8,476 bases of DNA. Origin: Trueperaceae bacterium (GTDB lineage: Bacteria > Deinococcota > Deinococci > Deinococcales > Trueperaceae). The notes beneath the pieces were generated by a model that was not told where the DNA came from, ran no database searches, and worked only from the letters and a program-made list of their open reading frames with translations. This document shows positions 1 to 5,522 of this stretch, one piece after another. A program made the translations under genes and the position numbers. How positions within the stretch are numbered: the first letter of the stretch is position 1; each line of letters begins with the position of its first letter. Location of the stretch: the NCBI GenBank assembly GCA_029210865.1, contig JARGGE010000103.1, forward strand, positions 1 through 8,476, written 5' to 3'.

Positions 1-58
1 GCCGTGCGCGGACGCGGAGCCGTCGTCGTCCGTCCGCGGCTCCGCGTCCGCGCACGGC
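1..58. repeat. Perfect 22-bp inverted repeat (long hairpin)
   Basis: Positions 1-22 are the exact reverse complement of 37-58, with a 14-nt spacer at 23-36 (TCGTCGTCCGTCCG). As RNA this would fold into a very stable GC-rich stem-loop. No T-tract follows on the plus strand (CCCCCTATCC), so it is not a classical intrinsic terminator for a leftward neighbour. The left arm begins at the first base of the window, so the repeat may extend beyond it. It could be a GC-type terminator of an upstream gene or a dispersed palindromic element; the sequence alone does not decide. Confidence 0.9.
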
Positions 59-62
59 CCCC

Positions 63-68
63 TATCCT
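63..68 (+). promoter_or_regulatory. Possible -10 element (TATCCT) upstream of the stress-protein gene
   Basis: The stretch between the inverted repeat and the stress-protein gene (59-162) holds no convincing gene. Its only promoter-like element is TATCCT, which fits the TANNNT pattern of housekeeping -10 boxes in high-GC bacteria. Its -35 region would fall inside the right arm of the inverted repeat and shows no TTGACA-like sequence. If used, it would give a leader of roughly 85-90 nt before the ATG at 163. Confidence 0.22.
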
Positions 69-151
69 GAGGTGCAGGTGGCGTCGTCGCGACCGTCCGG
101 CCGGTCCCCGTGGGGGAGCGGCGGCCGTCGTCGCCGAGCGCCCGGCCCCAC

Positions 152-157
152 GGAGGT
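152..157 (+). promoter_or_regulatory. Shine-Dalgarno GGAGGT for the universal stress protein
   Basis: GGAGGT lies 5 nt before the ATG at 163 and decides the start. The reading frame is open back to position 4, but the upstream translation is arginine-rich, low-complexity and unlike the USP fold, whereas MYRKILVPTDGS from 163 is the typical USP amino terminus. Confidence 0.8.
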
Positions 158-162
158 GTCGG

Positions 163-612
163 ATGTACCGCAAGATCCTCGTACCCACCGACGGCAGCGC
201 GTGCGCCAACCACGCGGTCCAGGAGGCGCTGCAACTGGCCAAGGCGCTCGGCGCCGAGGTCACCTTCCTCTACGCGCTCGAGAACCCGCTGACCACCGGC
301 ACCGCCAGCCCCGAGGCGCTGCCGTACTCGGCGCAGCTGTGGGAGGACCTGAAGACGATGGCGAACGAGGCCCTGAACGCGGCCACGGACGCCGCCGCCA
401 AGCTCGAGGTGCAGGCCACCGCCGTGCGCGTCGACAACCGCCCGCCGGTGCAGGCGATTCTCGACGCCGAGGGCGACCACGACCTGGTGGTCATGGGCAC
501 CCACGGTCGCCGGGGCTTCAACCGCTGGATGTTCGGTTCGGTCGCCGAGGGCGCGCTGCGACGCGCCAAGCGCCCCTTCCTGCTGATCCGGACGGACGAG
601 GCGAAGGACTGA
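163..612 (+). CDS. Universal stress protein (UspA family)
   Basis: This is a single-domain, 149-residue cytoplasmic universal stress protein, the usual size for the family. The amino terminus MYRKILVPTDGS is the first beta strand with the conserved Asp10. The nucleotide-binding signature G-2x-G-9x-G-S/T is intact: Gly112-Thr-His-Gly115, nine residues, then Gly125-Ser126, followed by the terminal strand KRPFLLIR. It is therefore expected to be of the ATP-binding type. Such proteins are usually dimers that help cells survive starvation, oxygen limitation or other stress; the exact role here cannot be read from sequence. A GGAGGT ribosome-binding site precedes the ATG. A histidine kinase gene follows after 37 nt, separated by a hairpin, which suggests co-regulation with the two-component pair. 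Identification is secure; the physiological role is inferred. Confidence 0.95.
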   Translation: MYRKILVPTDGSACANHAVQEALQLAKALGAEVTFLYALENPLTTGTASPEALPYSAQLWEDLKTMANEALNAATDAAAKLEVQATAVRVDNRPPVQAILDAEGDHDLVVMGTHGRRGFNRWMFGSVAEGALRRAKRPFLLIRTDEAKD

Positions 613-614
613 GT

Positions 615-640
615 CGCGTCGGGGGCTCGCCCCCCACGCG
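615..640 (+). terminator. Intercistronic GC hairpin between stress protein and kinase
   Basis: Bases 615-619 pair with 636-640 and 621-625 (GGGGG) pair with 631-635 (CCCCC), with C620 bulged and a 5-nt loop, giving a 10-bp stem just after the stress-protein stop codon. No U-tract follows. It fills most of the gap before the kinase start. It could attenuate transcription, protect the 3' end of the upstream message, or be a terminator that makes the kinase separately expressed. The pairing is seen; the function is inferred. Confidence 0.4.
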
Positions 641-649
641 CGGACGCCC

Positions 650-1759
650 GTGACCGTCACCCGGCTCTCCCTCGACGCCCGTCGCGCGCCCGCCGCGACC
701 GAGGCCGAACGGCGGACGCGCGAGCTCGAGACGCTCCACGCCTTGTCCCGGGCGATCGCCGAGCTGCTCGGGGAGCGCGACGTCGTCGAGCGGGCGCTGC
801 AGACGGTCGTCGACATGGGCTGGTTCGCGTGCGGCGAGGCCTTCTTGCACGGCCCGGCCGGCCTCGAGCCGGTGGCGGTGGGGTTGTGCCCGTACGAGCG
901 CGTCGAGGCCTGCCCGCTGCGATCCGAGCTCCAGATCGACGTCGAGGCCGTCCTGCGCGAGGGCCACCCGCGCCACGACGGCACCTGGCACCTGGTCCCG
1001 ATCGGCGGGCGCGCGCTGCTGGCGCTCTCGGGGGCGCGCGACGTCTCGCCGTCGTTCCTCGCGAACGTCACCGAGCTGGTCGCGGGGGCCCTCAAGCGGA
1101 CCCAGCTGCACGACCGCCTCGCCGAGAAGGAGGCGCAGCGTTCGCGGTTGCTGCAGGCGCTGCTCACCGCCCAGGAGGAGGAGCGCGGGCGCATCTCGCG
1201 CGATCTGCACGACCAGATCGGCCAGGCGCTCACCGCCCTGCTGCTCGGGCTCGACCGCAACCTCGAGCACCCCGACCCCGCCAGCCTGGCGCGCCTGAAG
1301 GAGCTGGCGTCGATCACGCTCGGCGACGTGCGCCGGATCGCGCTCGACCTGCGTCCCTCGGTGCTCGACGAGCTGGGGCTCGAGGCCGCCGTGCGCCGCT
1401 ACGCGCGCGACGTCCACGAGCGCTACGGCCTCGACGTCGCCGTCCTCGTCACGCTCCCGACGCGGCTGCCGCGGCAGGAGGAGACGGTCCTCTACCGCGC
1501 GGTCCAGGAGGCCTTGACCAACGTGGTGCGCCACGCGAAGGCGACGAGCGTGTCGGTGGTCGCGACCAAGGGCGGCAGCTCCGTCCGGCTCGTGATCGAG
1601 GACGACGGCGTCGGCTTCGATCCCGACGCGCTGGCGCCGGCCGAGATGATCGGCCTGCTGGGGATGCGCGAGCGTTTGGAGCTCCTCGGCGGCAGCCTGC
1701 GGATCGAATCGGCCCCCGGAGCGGGTTGCACGGTGCACGCGCGCCTTCCCGTTCGGTGA
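650..1759 (+). CDS. Soluble GAF-like sensor histidine kinase (NarL/DegS-type, HisKA_3)
   Basis: The 369-residue protein has no transmembrane segment and should be cytoplasmic. Residues about 20-150 look like a GAF-type sensor domain carrying Cys61, Cys80 and Cys88. A helical linker (150-178) leads into a HisKA_3 domain (EEERGRISRDLHDQIGQ) with phospho-acceptor His187 and the conserved LRPSVLDELGL box at 234-244. The HATPase_c domain has the N box with Asn291, the DDGVGF motif at 318-323 and GLLGMRERLELLGG at 335-348. It should autophosphorylate and pass phosphate to the response regulator encoded 22 nt downstream. The GTG at 650 is the first start after the stress-protein stop; it has no good Shine-Dalgarno sequence, so the amino terminus is less certain than the rest. 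The kinase class is secure; the GAF assignment is moderate and the signal is unknown. Confidence 0.93.
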   Translation: MTVTRLSLDARRAPAATEAERRTRELETLHALSRAIAELLGERDVVERALQTVVDMGWFACGEAFLHGPAGLEPVAVGLCPYERVEACPLRSELQIDVEAVLREGHPRHDGTWHLVPIGGRALLALSGARDVSPSFLANVTELVAGALKRTQLHDRLAEKEAQRSRLLQALLTAQEEERGRISRDLHDQIGQALTALLLGLDRNLEHPDPASLARLKELASITLGDVRRIALDLRPSVLDELGLEAAVRRYARDVHERYGLDVAVLVTLPTRLPRQEETVLYRAVQEALTNVVRHAKATSVSVVATKGGSSVRLVIEDDGVGFDPDALAPAEMIGLLGMRERLELLGGSLRIESAPGAGCTVHARLPVR

Positions 1760-1769
1760 GGCGGTCCGG

Positions 1770-1775
1770 TACGGT
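1770..1775 (+). promoter_or_regulatory. TACGGT box 6 nt before a GTG start: putative leaderless promoter
   Basis: TACGGT matches the TANNNT form of a -10 box and is separated from the response-regulator GTG (1782) by exactly six bases (AGGCGG). In actinobacteria this geometry places the transcription start at the start codon, giving a leaderless mRNA. No clear -35 hexamer and no strong Shine-Dalgarno sequence are seen. The box lies in the 22-nt kinase-regulator gap, so the regulator may have its own promoter besides read-through. Confidence 0.45.
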
Positions 1776-1781
1776 AGGCGG

Positions 1782-2417
1782 GTGGAGAAGGTCCGTCTGT
1801 TCCTGGTCGACGACCACGCGATCGTCCGCGCCGGCGTCCGCTCGCTGCTGTCCGCCCACGACCACCTGCTCGTCGTCGGCGAGGCCGAGAGCGGCGAGGA
1901 GGCGGTCAAGCGCGTCCCTGGCGTCGCACCGGACGTCGTGCTGCTCGACCTGTCGCTCCCCGGGATGAACGGGATCGCCACCGCCCGGGCGCTGCGCGCG
2001 GCCATGCCCGGCCTGCGGATGGTGGCGCTCTCGATGCACGAGGACCCCGAGTACGTGCAGGGCTTCCTCGAGGCGGGCGGGTCGGGCTACGTGCCCAAGA
2101 GCTCGCTCGAGGCCCAGCTGGTCGACGCGATCCTGGCCGTCTCGCGTGGCGAGTACTACGCCCCGGCCCGACTGCTCGCCGAACTGGCGCGCGAGATGGC
2201 GCATGCCGACCCCTACAAGCACGTCAAGCTCACCCCGCGCGAGCTCGAGGTCGTGCGCCAGATCGCCCAGGGCAGCACGTACCGCGAGATCGCCGAGGCG
2301 CTGGGGATCTCGGAGAAGACGGTCGCGACGTACCGCGAGCGCGCCTCGGAGAAGCTCGGCGTGCGCAGCCGCGCGGAGCTGGTCCGCTGGGCGCTCGAGA
2401 ACGGCGTCCTGGACTAG
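1782..2417 (+). CDS. NarL/FixJ-family response regulator (REC + LuxR HTH)
   Basis: This 211-residue DNA-binding response regulator is the evident partner of the preceding histidine kinase. The receiver domain (residues 3-118) has the acidic pair Asp10-Asp11, phospho-acceptor Asp56 in VVLLDLSLPGMNG, switch residue Ser84 (LSMHED) and Lys106 (YVPKSS). The LuxR-type helix-turn-helix (about 147-208) has the family pattern LTPRELEVVRQIAQG, then EIAEALGISEKTVATYRERASEKLGV. Every residue expected for phosphorylation is present. Length and architecture are typical of the NarL/DevR/LiaR group. The start is GTG, 22 nt after the kinase stop and six bases behind a TACGGT box; the first residues MEKVRLFLVDDH align with the usual start of a receiver domain. 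Targets are unknown; the upstream stress-protein gene is a plausible one. Confidence 0.95.
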   Translation: MEKVRLFLVDDHAIVRAGVRSLLSAHDHLLVVGEAESGEEAVKRVPGVAPDVVLLDLSLPGMNGIATARALRAAMPGLRMVALSMHEDPEYVQGFLEAGGSGYVPKSSLEAQLVDAILAVSRGEYYAPARLLAELAREMAHADPYKHVKLTPRELEVVRQIAQGSTYREIAEALGISEKTVATYRERASEKLGVRSRAELVRWALENGVLD

Positions 2418-2464
2418 GGTTCCTCGTGAGCCCCGGGCGGCGGGTCGGGCGCGCGGCGCGGCGG

Positions 2465-2470
2465 TAGCAT
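2465..2470 (+). promoter_or_regulatory. TAGCAT box 6 nt before a GTG start: putative leaderless promoter
   Basis: TAGCAT fits TANNNT and lies exactly six bases (GCGGGG) before the GTG at 2477 of the MFS gene. The 59-nt gap after the response regulator is otherwise very GC-rich with no clear -35 hexamer. The geometry is the same as at 1770-1775 and, on the other strand, at 8013-8018, which raises confidence that this is a genuine start-proximal promoter. Confidence 0.5.
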
Positions 2471-2476
2471 GCGGGG

Positions 2477-3736
2477 GTGCAGGCCAAGGGGTGGGGGCCA
2501 CCCAACCGCAACTTCTGGCTCGGCGTCTACAACGGAGTGCTCGTCAACGGCGGCGAGGCGTTCTTCCACAGCTCGCTCGTGCTGGCGCCGTTCCTGGCGA
2601 CGCTCGGGGCGCCGGCGTGGGCGATCGGCCTGATCCCGGCGCTGCGCGTCGGCGGCTGGTTCTTGCCGCAGCTCTTCGTCGCCACCCGGCTGGCGCACGT
2701 CCCCTTCAAGCTCCCCCTGTACCGGCGCACGTCGACCGTGCGGGTGGTCGTCTTCAGCATGTTGACCGCGATGGTCTTCATCGCGGGCGACCGGCCCGGG
2801 CTGCTCGTGCCGCTGACGCTCGTGATGATCCTGGTGAACTCGGTCGCGGGCGGTATCGGCGGCGTGCCCTTCGCCGACGTCACCGCCAAGGTGGTGCCGC
2901 ACTACCGGCTGGGCACCTTCTGGGCCCTGCGCAACGCGATCGGCGGGGTGCTGGCGTTGGCGGCCGGGTGGCTGCTGCGGCGCCTACTCGCCTCCGACCT
3001 CCCCTTCCCGACCGACTTCGGCTTCGTCTTCCTGTTCGGCACGCTGCTGACGGGCGGCGCCTACCTGTCCTTCGCGCTCGTGCGCGAGCCGGAGGGCAAG
3101 ATCGCGATGAAGGAGCGCTTGGGCCAGGTGCTCGTGCGCCTGCCCGCCGTGCTCCGCCGCGACGTGGCCTTCCGCCGCTACCTGCGGGTGCGCTTCCTGG
3201 GGCTCGCGGCGCTGCTCGCCGAACCGTTCTACGCGCTGTACGCGCTCGACCGGCTCGAGGCGCCCGCGAGCGTCCTCGGCCTTTACGTCATGGTGGCCAC
3301 CGGCGCCTCGATCCTGGTCAACTTCGCCTTCCGGGTCCCAGCCGACCGGGGCCGCAACGTGAGCGTGCTCCAGGTGTCGCTGGCCCTGCTGCTCGCGGCG
3401 CCGCTGATGACGCTCGTCGCCGGCGACTGGCGCGTCTTCGCGCTGGTGTTCGCCTGTTCGGCCGCAGGGAACTCGGGCATGGGCATCGCCGCGTGGAACC
3501 TGCTCTACGCGGTCTCGCCGGAGGGGGAGCGGCCGCTCTACGTGGGGGTCGCGAACAGCGTGTTGGCGCTGCCGAGCCTGGCGCCGATCGGGGCCGGGGT
3601 GCTGGTCGGGCTCTTCGGGTTCGAGCCGGTCTTCGTGCTCGCGGCCGCGCTGGCGGCGACGAGCCTGGCGTTCGCCTTCCGCTTCCAGGAGCTGCGCGCG
3701 CTCGATCGCGCCGCGCTGGAGGACCGTGCGGCGTGA
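2477..3736 (+). CDS. MFS transporter, atypical subgroup
   Basis: The product is a 419-residue, very hydrophobic integral membrane protein with about twelve predicted membrane segments in two halves, joined by a basic cytoplasmic loop at roughly residues 202-238. The size and two-halves pattern fit the major facilitator superfamily. The usual motif A between segments 2 and 3 (GxLaDRxGRR) is absent; instead there is QLFVATRLAHVPFKLPLYRR at 65-84, a form I associate with a less studied MFS subgroup of unknown substrate. A conserved-looking stretch RPLYVGVANSVLALPSLAP lies at 353-370. The GTG start is chosen because a TAGCAT box lies six bases upstream and the following residues lead directly into the first membrane segment. 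The gene stands alone downstream of the two-component pair and converges on darA. MFS membership is well supported; the substrate cannot be inferred. Confidence 0.85.
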   Translation: MQAKGWGPPNRNFWLGVYNGVLVNGGEAFFHSSLVLAPFLATLGAPAWAIGLIPALRVGGWFLPQLFVATRLAHVPFKLPLYRRTSTVRVVVFSMLTAMVFIAGDRPGLLVPLTLVMILVNSVAGGIGGVPFADVTAKVVPHYRLGTFWALRNAIGGVLALAAGWLLRRLLASDLPFPTDFGFVFLFGTLLTGGAYLSFALVREPEGKIAMKERLGQVLVRLPAVLRRDVAFRRYLRVRFLGLAALLAEPFYALYALDRLEAPASVLGLYVMVATGASILVNFAFRVPADRGRNVSVLQVSLALLLAAPLMTLVAGDWRVFALVFACSAAGNSGMGIAAWNLLYAVSPEGERPLYVGVANSVLALPSLAPIGAGVLVGLFGFEPVFVLAAALAATSLAFAFRFQELRALDRAALEDRAA

Positions 3737-3740
3737 GCGT

Positions 3741-3765
3741 GCGGTCGCGTGGCCGCGGCGCCGCG
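3741..3765. terminator. GC-rich hairpins between convergent MFS and darA genes
   Basis: The 31-nt gap between the two converging stop codons holds a perfect 12-bp palindrome CGCGGCGCCGCG at 3754-3765. An alternative stem pairs 3741-3746 with 3751-3756 across a 4-nt loop. There is no T-tract on either strand. The location suggests a shared bidirectional terminator, but the two stems exclude each other and GC-rich palindromes arise readily in this base composition. Confidence 0.3.
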
Positions 3766-3767
3766 CG

Positions 3768-4097
3768 TCAGAGCCGGTGGAACGCCTCGACGTTGAGGAC
3801 GAACACGATGGCGCCGCCGACCGGCACCTCCATCGGTTGCGCTGCGAAGGCCCCCTCGACCGCGTGCAGCGGCGAGCCGGCCGTCACCACTTTGGTGCGT
3901 TCGCGGCAGTTCGCGCGCACGACCTCCTGCACGGTGGCCACGTCGCGGTCTTCCACCCCGATGATCAGGGTGGTGTTGCCTTCGCGGAGGAACCCACCGG
4001 TGGTGGCGAGCTTCGTCGAGGCGAACCCCTTCTCGCGAAGGGCGCCTTCGAGCTTGCCGGCATCGGCGTCCTGGACGATGGTCAGGAGCAGCTTCAT
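3768..4097 (-). CDS. darA: Cyclic-di-AMP receptor, P-II-like (DarA/PstA, DUF970)
   Basis: The 109-residue protein matches the DarA/PstA family along its whole length: MKLLLTIVQDAD at the start, KLATTGGFLREGNTTL at 29-44, and PVGGAIVFVLNVEAFHRL at 92-109. These cytoplasmic trimers resemble P-II nitrogen proteins but bind cyclic di-AMP in the pocket between subunits. The TKLATTGGFLRxGNTT segment (28-43), which supplies much of the ligand pocket in Staphylococcus aureus PstA, is intact. Positions 24, 26 and 27 are Gly, Ala and Ser where PstA, from memory, has Asn, Arg and Ala, so affinity or specificity could differ. An alternative ATG at 4109 would add four residues (MSGT), but family members start at MK. 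No good ribosome-binding site is seen; a TACCAT box lies 10 nt before the ATG. The gene diverges from the M24 peptidase gene and converges on an MFS gene; the downstream pathway is unknown. Confidence 0.9.
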   Translation of the reverse strand: MKLLLTIVQDADAGKLEGALREKGFASTKLATTGGFLREGNTTLIIGVEDRDVATVQEVVRANCRERTKVVTAGSPLHAVEGAFAAQPMEVPVGGAIVFVLNVEAFHRL

Positions 4098-4148
4098 GGT
4101 GCCCGACATGGTAGCAGACCCGGGGCCGGCGCGCCGTGCCCGATCGCT

Positions 4149-4155
4149 GAGGAGG
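4149..4155 (+). promoter_or_regulatory. Shine-Dalgarno GAGGAGG for the M24 peptidase
   Basis: GAGGAGG lies five bases before the ATG at 4161. The same frame is open upstream to 3726, but that stretch is the antisense of darA, so this ribosome-binding site fixes the true start. Confidence 0.8.
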
Positions 4156-4160
4156 ACCCG

Positions 4161-5513
4161 ATGACCACCGCCACGACGCCTCCTGGAACCGGGCCCGTCC
4201 CCGCTGGCGACGGATCGGGGACGATCCTGCCGCTGCGGCGCCAGGCCGAGGTGACGAACGGCTGGCTCGCAGCGCGGCTGGGCACGGTGGTGCCCGAGGT
4301 CATGCAGCGTGAGGGCATCGACCTGTGGGTCGTCGTGGCGCGCGAACACAACGAGGAGCCCGTCCTCATGAGCCTGCTGCCGGCGCCGATGCTCTCGGCT
4401 CGGCAGCGCACGATCCTGGTGTTCCACGCGCCCGGCGCGGCCGACGACGGGGCCGCCGACGGTGCGCCGGACGCTGCTGCGGCCGGCTTCGAGGCGATGG
4501 CGATCGCCCGTCCCGGTAGCGACCTCGACGGCTTCTACGCGCCGATGTGGGGGGCGGACGACGGCCGGACGGACGAGGACCAGTGGCGCTGCCTGCGCCG
4601 TGTGGTGGCCGAGCGCGAGCCGCGCCGGATCGGCGTCGACGTCTCGGCCGACCATGCCTTCGGCGACGGCCTGTCGCACCACGAGCACGAGGCCCTGCGC
4701 GCGGCGCTGGGACCCGACCTCTGGGCGCGCACCGTCTCGGCGGAGCGGGTGGCGGTGGGCTGGCTGGAACGCCGCCTCCAGGGCGAGATCGACGCGGCGG
4801 GTGGGATCCACCAGATCGCGCATGGCGTCATCGCCGAGGCCTTCTCGAACCGCGTGGTGCACCCTGGGGTCACCACCGCGTCCGACGTCGCCTGGTGGCT
4901 GCGGCAGCGGGCGGCCGACCTGGGGTTGGCCTGCTGGTTCCAGCCGACCGTCGCGATCCAGCGCCGGGGCGCCCACCTGGGGGACCCCGGAGGCACGCCC
5001 GACGAGGTCATCCGCCCCGGCGACCTGCTCCACGGCGACTTCGGGCTCCACTACCTGGGCCTGGCCACCGATACGCAGCAGAACGCGTACGTCCTGCGGC
5101 TGGGCGAGGAGGCGCCGCCGGCCGGGCTCGTGCGCGCGCTGAAGCTGGCGAACGCGCAGCAGGACCTGCTGGCGGCCGAGATGGTGGCGGGACGCAGCGG
5201 CAACGAGATCCTGGCGGCGACCCTCGTCGCCATGGTGGCCGCGGGGTTCGAGGGCCGCGCCTACACCCACCCCATCGGGGTCCACGGCCACGGGGCGGGG
5301 CCGCTGATCGGGCTCTTCGATCGGCAAGAGGGGGTGCCGGGGCGCGGGGACCTGCCGCTGCGCGACGACACGTTGCACGCCTTCGAGATGTACCTGGAGG
5401 TCGCGGTGCCGGAGTGGGACGGGCAGCGCGTGAAGCTCGCCAGCGAGCAGGGGTCGCCTTCACCGTCGGCCGCGTCCACTACCTGGGCGGTCGGCGGACG
5501 GCGCTGCACGTGA
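4161..5513 (+). CDS. M24-family metallopeptidase (Xaa-Pro aminopeptidase-like), frameshifted near its C terminus
   Basis: The literal frame encodes 450 residues. The amino-terminal half resembles the creatinase/prolidase N domain, with DLWVVVAREHNEEPVLMSLLP at 54-74. The carboxy-terminal half is a pita-bread M24 fold with likely metal ligands Asp293 (HGDFG), Asp304 (ATDTQ), His377 (GVHGHGAG), Glu409 (HAFEMYLEV) and Glu429 (LASEQG). It is probably a cytoplasmic di-metal peptidase or hydrolase acting on X-Pro or related bonds; the substrate is not evident. After Gln430 the frame goes off: the expected family ending, GVAFTVGRVHYLGGRRTALHVIR, lies in the -1 frame and ends with TGA at 5519-5521, one base before the next gene. 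One missing G in the run 5450-5453 explains this. The restored protein would have 453 residues. A strong GAGGAGG supports the ATG. The family is secure; whether the frameshift is biological is open. Confidence 0.88.
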   Translation: MTTATTPPGTGPVPAGDGSGTILPLRRQAEVTNGWLAARLGTVVPEVMQREGIDLWVVVAREHNEEPVLMSLLPAPMLSARQRTILVFHAPGAADDGAADGAPDAAAAGFEAMAIARPGSDLDGFYAPMWGADDGRTDEDQWRCLRRVVAEREPRRIGVDVSADHAFGDGLSHHEHEALRAALGPDLWARTVSAERVAVGWLERRLQGEIDAAGGIHQIAHGVIAEAFSNRVVHPGVTTASDVAWWLRQRAADLGLACWFQPTVAIQRRGAHLGDPGGTPDEVIRPGDLLHGDFGLHYLGLATDTQQNAYVLRLGEEAPPAGLVRALKLANAQQDLLAAEMVAGRSGNEILAATLVAMVAAGFEGRAYTHPIGVHGHGAGPLIGLFDRQEGVPGRGDLPLRDDTLHAFEMYLEVAVPEWDGQRVKLASEQGSPSPSAASTTWAVGGRRCT

Positions 5514-5521
5514 TCCGCTGA
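5450..5521 (+). other. Displaced C-terminal coding segment of the M24 peptidase (-1 frame)
   Basis: From G5453 the frame GTC GCC TTC ACC reads VAFTVGRVHYLGGRRTALHVIR and stops at 5519-5521. This is the normal end of this peptidase group (a hydrophobic strand, then a GGRRT/GRQT-like motif and a hydrophobic tail). The literal frame gives the low-complexity SPSPSAASTTWAVGGRRCT instead. The switch point is the four-G run at 5450-5453, directly after the codons for Glu429 and Gln430. Confidence 0.85.
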
Positions 5522-5522
5522 C

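Noticed and set aside
4..162. In-frame upstream extension of the stress-protein reading frame
   Set aside because: The translation is arginine-rich low-complexity sequence partly encoded by the inverted repeat, and a good Shine-Dalgarno sequence with a family-typical amino terminus points to 163.
518..2005. Long minus-strand open frame of 495 codons antisense to kinase and regulator
   Set aside because: Composition is low-complexity Arg/Ala/Gly/Gln typical of antisense frames in high-GC coding DNA; it runs across two well-identified genes on the other strand.
4098..4109. Alternative darA start at ATG 4109 (adds MSGT)
   Set aside because: Family members begin at MK, and the possible -10 box TACCAT overlaps this ATG, so both cannot be used.
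3726..4160. Upstream extension of the M24 peptidase frame
   Set aside because: It is the complement of darA, a clearly recognised gene; the GAGGAGG site fixes the start at 4161.
5447..5456. Programmed -1 frameshift signal at the four-G run of the M24 gene
   Set aside because: The bases in the 0 frame do not form an X-XXY-YYZ slippery heptamer, and I could not identify a convincing downstream stimulatory structure by eye; a simple one-base deletion or sequencing error is more economical.
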